Assembly (NCBI GenBank): GCA_949358305.1
Contig: OX442317.1
Span: 12,032,186 to 12,096,185 of the forward strand
Length of the DNA: 64,000 nucleotides
From: Strigamia acuminata
Lineage: Eukaryota > Arthropoda > Chilopoda > Geophilomorpha > Linotaeniidae
Direction of reading: 5' to 3'
Shown: in pieces, positions 42,845 to 55,301 of the stretch
How the letters are laid out: every line of letters begins with the position of its first letter
Position numbering within the stretch: position 1 is the stretch's first letter
Position numbers and translations under genes: made by a program
The notes under the pieces: generated by a model
Databases searched by the model: none
Seen by the model: the letters and a program-made list of their open reading frames with translations, nothing else
What the model was told of the DNA's origin: nothing

Positions 42845-43679
42845 TGTCATGGGCATGGTTTTCACAACCCATTCTAATTTCTCTTAATTTATATTATTCC
42901 TACCTTCCTTTCTCTCTGTTATTTCATTTCAGTATTTCTAAGTTATTCTACTTTGAATGGGCGCAAATAACTCTTTGCGCATCATGTTTCTTTTAGCTTA
43001 CCCCTCTCTTTTTTGATTAGTTAAACTCTTCCAACATCTTATATATTATTTCCTATGTTATTTAACCTAAATGACTCATTGATGCTGACTCATTCTAACA
43101 ATATATGCGCATGAAGTTTCTTGCGCATCTCATTTATTTCCAACAATCACATTTAATTCTACTTTCCTCCTCCTCTTAGAAATAATTATTCACACTAATA
43201 GTTTGGCCCACTGATCACCTGATCAGAGGCTACATATAGCTTTGCTGACCACAATAACAACACTTCTCCTCTTCCATCTGAACTGCCAACACCTGGTTCA
43301 GTGGAACGAGAATGTCAAACCTCTCTCTCTCTTTGCGCCTAAACACCGCATTCATCCTAAACTAGTCCTATTGCGCAAACCTAATGCCTTTTCCTATATT
43401 TTACCATGCCTGGCTATCATTCTCCACCCATGTTGAAGTTTGACCCAGTGCACGTTTATTCTTACAAACAACATCAACTGTAAGTAGAGTAACCTGTCGT
43501 AAAAATATTAGTTGTAATAACAGCGAGTTGAGAGCGTTTTACCGCCAACCGTCCATATTGCGCGGCGGCATTGTTACGAACGTTCTCGCGAGCCTGCGAC
43601 CCATTTGCGCGAACTTAACAACTGCGCAAATTAATTAGTCAACCATGGAAAAACATCAACTTGAGTTCCAGACGTGACA
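42845..43679 (+). repeat. Right-arm LTR (835 bp)
   Basis: TGTCATGGGCATGG to CCAGACGTGACA, preceded by the purine tract AAAGGGTGGGGGA. It is the inverse copy of 7782-8613. Its end directly abuts the truncated BEL-3 LTR. Confidence 0.8.
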
Positions 43680-44422
43680 TAATTTCCTTCAAAATAAAGC
43701 ACTTTTAATAAGAATACACATGAAAATTAGTCTTGAAAGAAAAGAAACGATCGCGGACGGCAACGCATATGCGAGGTCCGTCACGATCGTTCGTACAGAC
43801 AAAACGGCTGCTCCGGGAAAGAAACTAAGTGCACAGATCGACAGATCACCCCTGAATTAGTCTAAAACAATATTAGGATCAATTCTAACGACAAGAATTC
43901 AATGAAAACGAAAGGTTAGAAGTTGGAGTCAAAACCGAACTAGATTTCGAAATATGACGTCACTCCAATTACACTAGTGAACTGTTTGACGACGGATGCA
44001 CCCAATTTCACACGGAAACACACAAAATGAATAGGAATTGATAATATAAGACAAATTCTTATAAATAACACTTGAAATGAATGCAATAGACAATGAAATA
44101 TCATATTTTAATAAACAACATTATCATAAAACACTTTAATAGTTTTAATAATGCAAAAAATCCTGTAAAATAAGATTAAAATGTTATGCAAAATAAAACA
44201 CACTAGAATAAGTCTATTTAAACACACAATACCCAAAATTCATGACAATATAAGAAAATAATGAACTAAAAGCTTTAATATGACACAAAAAACACCTGAA
44301 ATGTAAGTCAAACTATTAGAAGCAAAATTTAACAACACTTTGAATATTTAATAGGACAATAAAATGGCAAATAAAAAGCAGTATCAATTTATATTCCACT
44401 CTGTTTGCAACAGGTTGCAACA
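43680..44422 (-). repeat. BEL-3 3' LTR, truncated
   Basis: Matches about 55980-56723 with one visible mismatch (ACATTATCAT versus ACAGTATCAT). It retains the outer half (minus-strand TGTTGCAACC start). The inner 680 or so bases present in the other LTR are missing where it meets the arm LTR. Confidence 0.88.
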
Positions 44423-44477
44423 GAGAATTGCCGGCGAAAGGAGAGAGAAGAGAGAACCACACACAAAGTCTTATTAG

Positions 44478-47400
44478 TCACTCTAGTTCAAGAGCTCTCA
44501 CATGTTTCACTGATCTTTTTAACTCTCTTCCATCGGGTAACACTACTTTGACAATTCTGATAAGACCATCATCACCGGGAAAAATTTCTTTTATCCTGGC
44601 AAGGGGCCAAAAATAGGGATTTGTTCCTATTTTTTCTAGTAGCACAATTTGATCCACTTTAGGATTTTTGAAGAACTTATCACCTTTGGTTTCGTAAAAG
44701 TTTCTCAATTGCATGAGATAACTTTGTTTCCAGATCTGCCAGAAATCCCATATAAATTTTCGTCGTTTTGTATCAAGTTTTCTCAAATCTGATTTTTTAA
44801 TCGCACTAAGTTTTTTGTTTATTAAGTACTTTGGCATGCCTCCTGTTAAAAAGTTTTCAGGTGCCAAAATTCTACCACCATCAACACTGTCTGGGACGTA
44901 AGATAAGGGTCTTGAATTTAACACTGAACTAATTTCTAAAGCCAAAGTTTGGAGAGTTTCCAAGTCAACTGTATAGCGAAGTAATGTTTTTCGAAGTTTA
45001 TCCTTAACTGACCGGACGAGGCGTTCCCATGCCCCGCCCATCCAGGGGGACAGTGGTGGGATAAAAGTCCAAATCACTCTTTTTTCAGATAGGAAAGTCT
45101 GTATGTCCTTGTGTCCAATTAGTTTTCCCCACGATTGTAACTCCACGCTGCCGCGCTCGAAGGTTTTGCTATTATCGGAGAATATTTTAGCAGGATAGCC
45201 AAAACGTGCTCCGAATCGTCTCATTGCAAGTAGAAACTTTTGAACAGAAAGGTCATCGGAAACCTCTAAATGTAGGGATCGGGTCACCATACATGTGAAT
45301 AAAAGAATATAAACCTTTTTGCGTTCTTTCTTGTTAGTTCCGACGTAAATTGGCCCAAGATGGTCAATTCCCGTGTGTTGGAATGGAGCGGCTGGAGTTA
45401 TACGTTCAGAAGGAAGGTCACCTGTAGAAGGGTTGTTTCGTGCAAGTTTTCCACGTCTGCAAATTGCACATTCTCGAATAACTGTCTGAATTGTTCTCCT
45501 TCCTTTTACGATCCAATATTGCTCACGTAAACGGTATAATGTTTCGCTTATATCACCATGAAATAGTTCCAGATGCACTTTTTTGATCAACAATCTTGTT
45601 AACCAACTATCGTAAGGTAGAATAATTGGATAAACCTCATCAAAAGTCAATAAAGATTTTTTCAAGCGACTACGAAGTCGAAGTAATCCGTCCTCGTCAA
45701 TGAAAAGCTCGAAATTTCGTAGGGTGGAATGTTTACTCAGTTCTCGTTTGTTTTTCACATCCTCAAGTTCCTCAGAAAAATGCAGTTTCTGCGAAAACTG
45801 CAGGATCTTCAATTGGTTCGTCTCTAACTCGAGTGGCGAGAGAGGCTCACCGCGCAAAAGTTTGTTTTTCCACCTCAAAATATAAGAAAAAACTCCTAAA
45901 AGTCGGTTGTAATCACGGAAACGTTTGAAGAATTGACCAATAAAGCTTTCTTTAACTTGAATAGTCATCACAATGATTTTTCGTTCCTCTTCTGAAAGAT
46001 TTTCTTGTATAACTTCCTTTTTCTCTAGTTTTGAAACATCAACTCCGAACCACCAAAGCTTATTGTTCATTAATGTTTTTGAGTTCTGTGGTCGAGTTAA
46101 CAAATCAGCTGGGTTAAATTCCGTTGGTACGTGGGACCATTGTTCGGGCTTGGTTGAAGAAGTAATTTCTTGAACACGGTTCGAGACGTATGGCTTCCAC
46201 ACATTTTTATCGGAATTGATCCAGGCTAAAGTAATGGTGGAGTCCGAGTAGTATCGCACTTCAGTGACTGGATAACCAGGAAGAAAATTCTCAAGCAGAT
46301 ACTTTGTCATTCTTACTCCTACCAATGCTGCAGTTAATTCAAGTCGAGGAAGCGTAATTTTCTTGGCTGGCGCAATACGGCATTTGCTCAACAGTAAAGT
46401 TCTTTTGCCATCCACATTGACGACAAAAATTGAACAGCCAAATGCTTTCATACTGGCATCGCAGAAAACTTCCAATGTTATGTCCTGACCTGAATAAGTC
46501 TGTAGCCAACGTTGAACTTTTAATTCCTTCAACTTCTGTATGTCGAGATTAAATTCTTCGACTTCTTTTTTCTCGGAGTCAAGAATCACTTCGTCCCAAT
46601 TTTTTGTTCGAGCCCAGATAGCTTGAACAAGCAGTTTCATTCGAAGAACGACAGGTGAAATGAGACCCATCGGATCAAATATGGATGCCATAAATGAGAC
46701 CACTTCGCGTTTCGTTGTGGGAATTTTCTCTAACTTCGGGATTTTAAACATAATCATGTCGTCTTGTGTATTCCATAAGATTCCCAACATCTTGATGATT
46801 TGAAGGTCGTCAAAATTCTCACCTCTCATGTGAAAATTTTTTGATTGAAGATTTTCAAAGACGGTTCTGCTAGCGGTTGCCCATTTAACAAGGGGAAGTT
46901 TCCCGTCGTCTAGAATCATCTTCAAATTCTCTGCATGTGTCGTTGTATCGGCGGTGAAATCTCCTCCAGAAGTCAAATCATCCATAAAGATTCCGCTATC
47001 TAAAGCATCTACTTCTTTAGGATGAGTTTCTTCAAATTGTTTCGCTTGTTTTCGTATCGTAGCACAAAGGAGAAATGGAGAAGATATTACCCCAAATGGT
47101 ACGACAATCATCCTCAGAATTAGTATGTTATTCCACAGGTTTTGCCACGAATACGGTTGTTTGAAATAGTCACGAGTAACCCATAAGAAACGTAAGAAAT
47201 TCCTATGTGTAGGGTTAATCAAAACCTGAAGGAAAGCCTGCTTAATGTCTGCTATTACAGGGATGCAATATAGTCTAAATCTCACCAACACAAGAATTAA
47301 GTCTGGATTTAAAGATGGGCCAGGGTACAAGCACTCATTCAACGAAAGTTTTCCTTTTTTGGCAGACGATGCGTTGAACACGATCCTAAATTTTGTCGTA

Positions 47401-47870
47401 TCCCGGTCCTCTTTCACAACAGGGTGGTGAGGAATATTATAGATGCCTTTTCTCAAAAAACGTTCTTCTTTGGGAACCTCTTCGGCATGTTCCTCTACAA
47501 CGTATTGCATTATTGCCTCATCATACCTCTTCTTGAGATCTTCATTCGTGTCTATTCGTTTGAGAGTATTTGCCAATTGGTTTATTGATTTTTCCCAATT
47601 AGAGTCCAAATCCTCTTCTAAACCGTTGAATGGCAACAGAACTTCATATCTTCCGTCATCCATCCGCTTGGTTGTCTTTTCAAATCTGTCTCTTGTAAAG
47701 TCCGATTCCTTTTCTCCAGAATCTATTCCTATCGCTTCCAGATTCCACAATTTGTCCAGCTTCTGATTAATATCGATCTGGCAGGTATTGCAACACGATG
47801 TAAGATCGGCTTCCTCTTCAAACAGGCTGGTATTTCCAGCTGCACCGGAAAGTACCCATCCGAACAACGT
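44478..47870 (-). pseudogene. BEL-3 Pol part: RT, RNase H, integrase, C-terminal domain
   Basis: 1130 codons remain open after the insertion point; an incidental ATG at 47891 lies in the inserted LTR. In order: the protease-RT linker (LFGWVLSGAAG), RT (YNIPHHPVVKEDRDTT; PVIADIKQAFLQV; active site GIFMDDLTSGGD), RNase H-like region (LEVFCDASMKAFGCSI; ITLPRLELTAALVG; YYSDSTITLAWI), integrase zinc finger (H..H, CAICRRG), integrase core with Asp in GIDHLGP, Asp in IFSDNSKTF and Glu in GGAWERLVRSVK, then the C-terminal domain common in BEL integrases ending KRSVKHVRALELE. All catalytic residues are present. It is classed as broken because its Gag start is now 5.1 kb away. Confidence 0.9.
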
Positions 47871-48642
47871 TGTTGCGAGCACGTGCAACATGGATTTTTG
47901 CTATCGCAATAGCGGATTTGCTTTAATTGATCAATTATTTAAGTTTGTGTTTAGTTAATAGTGCAGCTTAAGTTTTGGCTAAATGCTAAATGAATTTCGT
48001 GTAGTTTGTGAAGTGGGAGTGGTGAATTACCTGATTTAAGCTGTCTTTCTTAAGGTAATCTTGTATCTTTTCTTTGATTCTTTGGAGTTTGACTGCTTGG
48101 ATTCGTCCAAAGAGTCGCTGCTGTTAGTTCCTAAGTTAGTTCATTTATTTGAAACACTTTGTCTTAATTTATTACGGTTTTGTGCCTTTTGTAATGATTT
48201 TATACTCGAAACTGTGTATTTTCTTGTATACGCTTTATCATTTTGTCACTAGAGGGACAATTCGCCTCTTGCGAGCGATTGTTGCCACTCGTTGCTAAGA
48301 GCCGCTGCTCTAATTGTTGTAGGTTGCGCAGCAACTACACTGACTTGTTATATAGTTTTTCTAGTCCTAAGTTTGTTAATTTTCTCCTCTCTTTTCATGT
48401 AATGTTTTGATAGATTTTAACTTTACAATAAATTCGTTTTTGTGTGCTAACTTGAGCACAATAGTATTGAATTATCCCAACATGTTCGCAGCTCACTTTA
48501 CAGGTTTCACATCAAGGTTTTTCCTGTAATGGACTTTCTTCTTTGGGATTCTTCACAAGTTCTGGTAAATAGGGTTATTTATTTTAACCATTTTCTAATG
48601 TCTTCTAGAGTGCAACACGGTCTTCAAGCACTGCTAGAAACA
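47871..48642 (+). repeat. Non-autonomous element 5' LTR (772 bp)
   Basis: TGTTGCGAGC to CTAGAAACA, with AATAAA near 48428. The tip TGTTGCGAGCACGTGCAACA is an imperfect palindrome. The primer-binding site TGGTGCCGTTGACC follows at 48647-48660. Confidence 0.93.
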
Positions 48643-51600
48643 AAGTTGGTGCCGTTGACCACGATGTCGGCCGAATTTCGAGATGAAAAGGCAAGTCCGC
48701 CATATTCGAATGCCGCCGTGCAGATGGTCATCAAGCGAGTTTCGAGTGTGCTCAAACACTCTCAGGCGCATCGTGTGCGAGTACGTCAGGTGCTTAGGCA
48801 GCGAGTGGTCGTCAAATGCAACGGAGACAAGCGATTTGCGCCACAGCATGAGGTGGTGACCGCCTCGTTGCGAGAGGCCAGCGCCGCGTGTATTGCTGAC
48901 AAGCGGGACGAGAATCGCCGCACAGGATGGCGAAATTTGTCTCGGGAGCTTCCAGTGGGTCGTGTGCGAGTCTGTGGGTCGCCGTCGCCATCCATGCAGT
49001 TCGTACCTGAGCGCCGTCAGTCAAGTTGGCGATCATCGAGTCTGCCGTTTCCAGTGGCCACTCCGGGATCAATTGACGATCTTTCACCGAGCAGAAAGAA
49101 GCAGCGCCACTTGTGCAACATGATAGGACTGCCCAATGCGCTCATCGGTCGAACAGTTTTGCCGCCGAGTCAAGATTGGTCTCGTCTTGTCGTCAGTCAG
49201 GTGTTGGCGTGCCACGTGTCCAGACGGATCCGCCAAGCTGCAACGCAACTTGTGAGCTTCGGATGTTCAAGTGACAGTTACGCCGCCTGTAGTCCAGTTA
49301 AACACAACGCAATGTACAAGAGTCGGCAATGAAGATTTCGTTTTTTGTCGATCATTTTCGTTTTTATCGAATATTTTCTCGCTTTTATTGTTAATTTTAA
49401 GGTTTTTGCAGGGAAAGCACTGGCCCGCGAGGTCAGTCGGTTCTTACCTGTCCGTCAATCTCTGTTAGTTTAGGTTGTTACACAACTTGTTTGCAAGTGG
49501 GTTTGGATTTAGAAAGGCGTGTGACTTCTGTCGGTGCTGGAAGTTTAGAGCAGCCGATCCGCACCGCCCACTGGACAAGTCCAGTTTTTGTTGTTGACCG
49601 CTGCACCCAGTGTCTACCGCTGGTGATGTTACGTTCTGCATTTTCGCTAGCTTATTCGTTTAGGAAATAGCTTGCTTGCTATTTTATGGTTGTGGCTAGC
49701 TGGCGTGGCGGTAGGGTATAGGTACTTGTTTTGGATGGTCGTTCTTGCTGTGCACAGCAAGGACTGCCATTCGATGTGTTTCAGAGGGCAGGTTTGCACT
49801 GCCATACTCTGTTAGATGTCGTGTCCGAGACAAAGTCCCTGCGCCTCTTGGCGGCCCCTATTTCTACGTTTGCTTCCCACGACTGAGTAGTTGTTGTTAG
49901 TCTTTCATCCCTAGCTCTGCAGTGAGGCAGACATGCACTAGGCAGGGAGCCCACTCTAGGATGGGTCGAAGGACGTGTGTGTGCGGCCTTCTTGGCGCCG
50001 GCACTCGGCAACACGTTTTAGCCATTGGACGACACTTGCTTTCAGTAGAGTGGCGATTTCCGGAAGTCGGCTTGCTGATCGAAGATGTCGTCAATGGGTG
50101 TGTGAGCGAGTCAATTCTCGACTTGCAGTTGCTTGCCGGTTCCAGGAATGCGGTTGGCAACTGGCAAGCCCTTGTGCTCATATCTACGTGTGACGCCCCT
50201 CGCAATCAGGGACGTCAAGCAACCCTCCCTCTTCTCTCGTTTCTCGGTTCAATCATATTGGTTCCGACTCGGGGTGGGCCAAGCGTTCATACGGTAGCCT
50301 CCTTATTGGAGCATGGGGTTTCAGCTAGATCTAGTTTTTATTTCCCCTTCGGTTAAAGAAGTTTCAGTCTTCGTGGTAGTCTGCTCACAACAGGCTACAC
50401 GGTGGCCCGGGTGCGGACGCGATGTCCATCGGGTACCTCTTTGTTCAAGGCGCATTCGTAAAGCGCAGCTCGGCTGAAGGAAAGCCACCGGTTTTAATTT
50501 CTTTTCAACAACGTGATTAGTTTTCGTGCAGGAAGTGTAGCTTCGCTTCATTTGGTTGCAGTTGCACTGCTTCCAACGTTTTTCCGTATCGTTTGACACC
50601 TGTTGATCTTCAAAAAGAAGCAGGTCCCTTTCCTTTCTTTTCTTGTGGGGAGGAAATGGATTGATTATTTGGGTACGGACTTTTTCCCTCTTCGAAAAAA
50701 AAAAAAAAGCAGAAAGTTTAGTGTTTTGGAATTCCTGCTGGTTTTCACAGTTCCAGTTTGTTAGTTTCCTTTGTGAGGCCATACTTGGCCAATAGCTTTA
50801 GTGATAATATTGACGTTTTTGCCGGTATTTATTTGCACGGAACGTGCTCGTTTTTTTTAGATAATTGAACCGTTTCTTCTCTTGTTAGTTAGATAAAGTT
50901 GTGGTCGATGGGTCAGCGTGCGCGTGTTTCCTTGTCGCTGTGGACAAGAGGTCGCAGTTGGCTTGCTCAGTCACCTGACTAAGTCTTTTCCTTTTTTTCG
51001 TTATTCTTCGCTCTTAGCGGTTTCGTGGGTTCATGTCGAGTCAGGGTGCGGTCAACGCCTTTGCGTGGCAGTTGCTGCGAATGGTTCGCATTGCCTGAGC
51101 TTCATGCCTTCTTGTTCTCTTTTTCCTCCTTCTGGCGTGATCATGTTAGCTAGGTGGTCATGGCTTTGGGTAAGTTGTTAGTTGGTCACTCTTTGCGAAA
51201 GAGTGGTGCCTAGGTCTTGACGGCATTTTCTAGTTCTTCATACGAATGCTGGGTGGTTGTCAGACGATAGGTTTGGGTCAACGCATTCATTCCCTTAGTT
51301 TGCATTTTTCTTGTTTTCTAGAAAAAGGTCGTCTTTAATAGTTTAATAAGTTTGAGTTCGCGGCTCGTGTTTTCGTGCGGGCGGAGGTTTCCGTGGTACG
51401 TGGCCACTTGAGCGCGGGCTCGAGGTCAACGAGGCGGTGAAGCCTGCCGTTTATCAAGTTAGTTTTCTTTCACGTTCCCAGTTTCTTCTGGTCTTCATGT
51501 ATGTCGTGTTCCTTGCGAGGCCATGCTCGGTCAAGAGTTTTTGTGACAGTTTTCCTTCCTCGACGACGTTTAGTTCTCGGTTCTGAGACTTTGAACCTCG

Positions 51601-52199
51601 GTGTGTGGTCAGGCAAGTGTTATTGACCAGCACCCCTTCCTCTTTGACGAGGATTCTCGTTTTCCTGCTTCTAGTTTCCATTAGTTTAAGCGTCTGTCTA
51701 CGAGTTGACAGACTGAGCTTTCGGACAAGCTCCCGCAATGTTCTCACGTCGTTTTAGTTAGAAAACCCGTTCAGTCGGATTTTCTAAAGGTTTTCTGCGT
51801 GTGCGCCACGTGTTTATTGGCGACGTCGTAGCCCCTTAGTGTCTGGACTAGGTCATCGTGGCATGACCCTTCTCTTTCTTCTCTCGTGTTCTAAGTTTCT
51901 TTTAGTCTTTATTGGTTGTTGATAAGGAAGTGCGCCGCAACGCAACTTCTCTTGTCTTTCGTCTCTCCGGTGTTTTATGGGCCGCGATCCGACTTTGACG
52001 CCCATGACTCTAGGAAGCGCCTAGAGGTCCCGGATGTTTAGGTACCAGCTTGTTGCCTTCGTGTTTATGGTTTTGCCTTCGCGACTTTCACAAAGTCGAG
52101 TTTGGTTAGGTACTTTTTCTTCCTGTGCTCTTGGTTTTGATGGGGAATTCCTTCAACGGTTTTCTGCCTTGCCTTCCCTTCTTCTTTGGCCGGCAACGC
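48643..52199 (+). other. Interior of the non-autonomous element, no recognised gene
   Basis: 3.56 kb with only short frames. The longest plus frame (48529-49332, 267 codons) begins inside the LTR, is Arg/Ser-rich and lacks any domain. An A14 run lies near 50697. Two diverged copies of a GAGGCCATRCTYGG word occur near 50780 and 51520. Sequence before the 3' LTR is pyrimidine-rich. Confidence 0.7.
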
Positions 52200-52971
52200 T
52201 GTTGCGAGCACGTGCAACATGGATTTTTGCTATCGCAATAGCGGATTTGCTTTAATTGATCAATTATTTAAGTTTGTGTTTAGTTAATAGTGCAGCTTAA
52301 GTTTTGGCTAAATGCTAAATGAATTTCGTGTAGTTTGTGAAGTGGGAGTGGTGAATTACCTGATTTAAGCTGTCTTTCTTAAGGTAATCTTGTATCTTTT
52401 CTTTGATTCTTTGGAGTTTGACTGCTTGGATTCGTCCAAAGAGTCGCTGCTGTTAGTTCCTAAGTTAGTTCATTTATTTGAAACACTTTGTCTTAATTTA
52501 TTACGGTTTTGTGCCTTTTGTAATGATTTTATACTCGAAACTGTGTATTTTCTTGTATACGCTTTATCATTTTGTCACTAGAGGGACAATTCGCCTCTTG
52601 CGAGCGATTGTTGCCACTCGTTGCTAAGAGCCGCTGCTCTAATTGTTGTAGGTTGCGCAGCAACTACACTGACTTGTTATATAGTTTTTCTAGTCCTAAG
52701 TTTGTTAATTTTCTCCTCTCTTTTCATGTAATGTTTTGATAGATTTTAACTTTACAATAAATTCGTTTTTGTGTGCTAACTTGAGCACAATAGTATTGAA
52801 TTATCCCAACATGTTCGCAGCTCACTTTACAGGTTTCACATCAAGGTTTTTCCTGTAATGGACTTTCTTCTTTGGGATTCTTCACAAGTTCTGGTAAATA
52901 GGGTTATTTATTTTAACCATTTTCTAATGTCTTCTAGAGTGCAACACGGTCTTCAAGCACTGCTAGAAACA
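52200..52971 (+). repeat. Non-autonomous element 3' LTR (772 bp)
   Basis: Same length and apparently the same sequence as the 5' LTR. Followed by target duplication ACGT. Confidence 0.93.
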
Positions 52972-52975
52972 ACGT

Positions 52976-54844
52976 GTTGATAAGTCCAAGATCTTCATTA
53001 ATCTTCTTGCGACCTTCTTTCAGAATTTTCCACCAAACGTCAACTCCTAACAGGAGGTCAACATTGGCAGTCGTTGCTGGCAAATCTTCGGCTAACTCCA
53101 TTTTCAGTTTCTTCACCTTTTCTATGACAGAAGGATTCAAGATTCCTTGCACTCTCGGAAGGTTTTCAACGGATAACATGGTCAACTTGATATCTTGTTC
53201 ATCATGTTTTGACTTGAGATTTATGTTGAAAACATCGTAGTCTATTTCTGCTGGCGTAGAGTCATTAAATCTTTGAGTGGTCGCCGATATACTTCCACAT
53301 TTCCTCAACTTGAGACGGTTGACCAATGCAGTGGTAATAAATGACCTATGGCTGCCCGGATCAATCATGCCACGAATATGATGAAATCCACCAGACTTCG
53401 TTTTTAAATCCGCGGTGAAAATCATTAATTGAAGGGTCGTGGAGATGGCACATGAGACGTGGGTCGTCACTTGTGGCTCCTTCGGCTTCTCTACATTGCT
53501 TGGAGAATTCTTCACTTCTTGTTTTTTGCAAATGGTGGAGTGATGTCTCCCACCGCAATGCTTGCAGGAAAATTTGACTTTGCAATCACCGACTCTATGT
53601 CCAGTTCTGAAACAGTTAAAACAAAGTCTGTTTTTCTTAACTATTTCGATTTTTGCATTGATTTCGTACTCCTTTCCGCACGATCCATTCAGATGATTGT
53701 CGTCACAAAAAATGCACTTTACAGTCTTTGAAGGCGCACTTTTGTTGTCCGATTTAGGTTCACTCTTTGTCTTTGCACTTGTAGACTGCTTGGCGTCTTG
53801 AGTGGCTGCACACGTGGTCATTGAACCCTTAGCTTTCTGTTTCTCAGCTTCAGACTTCTCATTCTTTTCTTTTTTCGATTTTTCAGAGGAAGAAACGTTT
53901 TCAGTTCTCTCAGCCATTGCAACTTCATTCAAAAAGAAATTGAGCAATGTCACGATATTCTTGTTTTGCATTCCGTGAACCTGGTAGAACCTCAATGCCA
54001 TGGAATTCGGAAACTTGCTAATTATGTCGGGCAATAAGAAAGCTCCGGAAGTTTGAATTGGAATCTTTAATTGCTCGAGCAGTCTTATTGTCGCAGAAAT
54101 TTTCGTCAAGTTTGCTTTTATCGCTTTGGTTGGATATACACTGGAAATTGTTTTTAAGTCTCTAATGGATTTGATTAGTGCAGTTTGCTGGGCATCCTCA
54201 TCACCATAGTTTCTGTCGAGTTCCTCTCTGGCTAAGTCATATGATTCCTCGATCAAAGGGAAGGTGGAGATGAGAGTCGCTGCCTCACCAATGCACATGG
54301 TCTGCAAGTATTGTAGTTTCTCAACGTTACTCAGGTCTGGATCCTTGTGTACGGAGGTCTCGAAGTTGCTTTTGAACGTTTTGTACTTCAGAATATCTCC
54401 GTCGAATTTTACGGATTCCAGTTTGGGCAGCTTCGAATTTTTTCTAAACGAGGCTGTCGCATTCATAGATGTGTTTGCATTGAAGCTTGTAGACGTATTT
54501 AATCTTCCTCCCAACGTAGGAATTGATCGCTTGGAAATTTCGTATCTCCTGCGAAGAAGATCCACTCTAGCTTGCATAGTCTCAAGCTTGTCAATGCATT
54601 CCAGATAAAATTGGTGGTCGGAATAATTCTGTAATTCATTCAAAGCACCTACTATCCGTGTCTCTTTTGGGTTCGCAGTTTGCACCAGCGCTTCCAGTTC
54701 TCCTGGATCTGCTGTCTTCTCCGATATAGACAACAGATAATTCATTGCTGTAACTTGCGATTCCCAACGTTGTTCCATTGTTTCAATCTGCTCCTCAGTG
54801 AGCAGATCACGCATTGTTGGCTCTGTTGTGCTATCTCTCTCCAT
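52976..54844 (-). pseudogene. BEL-3 Gag and protease part
   Basis: 623 codons from the ATG at 54844 (MERDSTTEPTMRDLL) to the insertion point. I prefer this start over the in-frame ATG at 54922, whose extra 26 residues are hydrophobic and not Gag-like. Features: an N-terminal coiled region, the BEL Gag block LPKLESVKFDGDILKYKTF, Lys/Glu/Ser-rich linker, three zinc knuckles (CIFCDDNHLNGSC, CFNCFRTGHRVGDC, CKHCGGRHHSTIC), and the protease RGMIDPGSHRSFI. After 52976 the frame continues 42 bases into the inserted LTR and stops at 52934. Confidence 0.88.
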
Positions 54845-55301
54845 TTCAAATTCACGGCGGTCAATTTTAAAACAGAAGACAATAACTTGAACAACAAAAT
54901 AACACTTTGCAATGAAACTCAAAAAGAATAAAATTCAAAATTTTACACTTCAAAATGAATGAAAACTTAAAAAGAATAAAATCACAATTTTATACCCCAA
55001 AAAGAATAAAATCAGAAATTTCACACTTAAAAAGAACTGAATTTTTCAAAGTTTTAATGCCCACGTGACAAGAAAAGCAAATTGAAAATACACGAATATC
55101 GAATGTTTTAACAATCAAGGATGCTAAAACAGACGAGCGACCTTGATCACGTATGAAAAACGTGACTCAAAAAGTCCTGCACAGTTTTGAAATAATTGAC
55201 GGTTCGTTTGGAACAAATCTCGCCAAAACTCTATCATAAAATTCAAGATAATAACTGACAGCCCTTGCAATGAGAGACTGACCAGTAACTAGCATCAAAA
55301 A
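54845..55301 (-). other. BEL-3 leader
   Basis: An untranslated A-rich leader. Near its start a repeated word AAAAAGAATAAAAT occurs three times (54919, 54970 and 55000 region). A TGG-starting stretch (TGGTCAGTCTCTC on the minus strand, near 55270-55284) is a possible primer site, 16 bases from the LTR. Confidence 0.45.

Larger units (their letters stand above)
7782..43679. mobile_element. Giant inverted repeat built from two outward-facing copies of a degenerate LTR element
   Basis: The left arm (7782-29633, minus) and right arm (30347-43679, plus) are reverse complements once three later insertions are removed (gypsy 12329-26166, copia 28573-29474, BEL-2 31396-38097). Without them each arm is roughly 6.9 kb around a 0.7 kb unpaired centre. 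Each arm ends exactly at an LTR edge (TGACA outward). Similarity is near-identical in the outer parts and drops inward, with indels: about 600 bp near 27160-27760 is absent from the right arm, and about 180 bp of the right arm near 31180-31330 is absent from the left. Recognisable coding remnants are a gag-like block, a decayed retropepsin and a helical ORF. No RT or integrase was recognised. No matching target duplication is seen at the outer ends. Confidence 0.85.
47871..52971 (+). mobile_element. Non-autonomous LTR element (5.1 kb) inside BEL-3 pol
   Basis: Two 772-bp LTRs that look identical, a primer site, and a 3.56 kb interior with no retroelement domain. Target duplication ACGT lies at 47867-47870 and 52972-52975. 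The LTR tip (TGTTGCGAGCAC) and pre-LTR GGCCGGCAACGC resemble BEL-2 and BEL-3, so it probably uses BEL machinery in trans. It fits the LARD class of large derivatives lacking coding capacity. Confidence 0.92.

Noticed and set aside
48529-49332. 267-codon plus-strand frame in the non-autonomous element
   Set aside because: It starts inside the LTR, has no domain and a composition like random GC-rich sequence; overlapping open frames occur on the other strand too.
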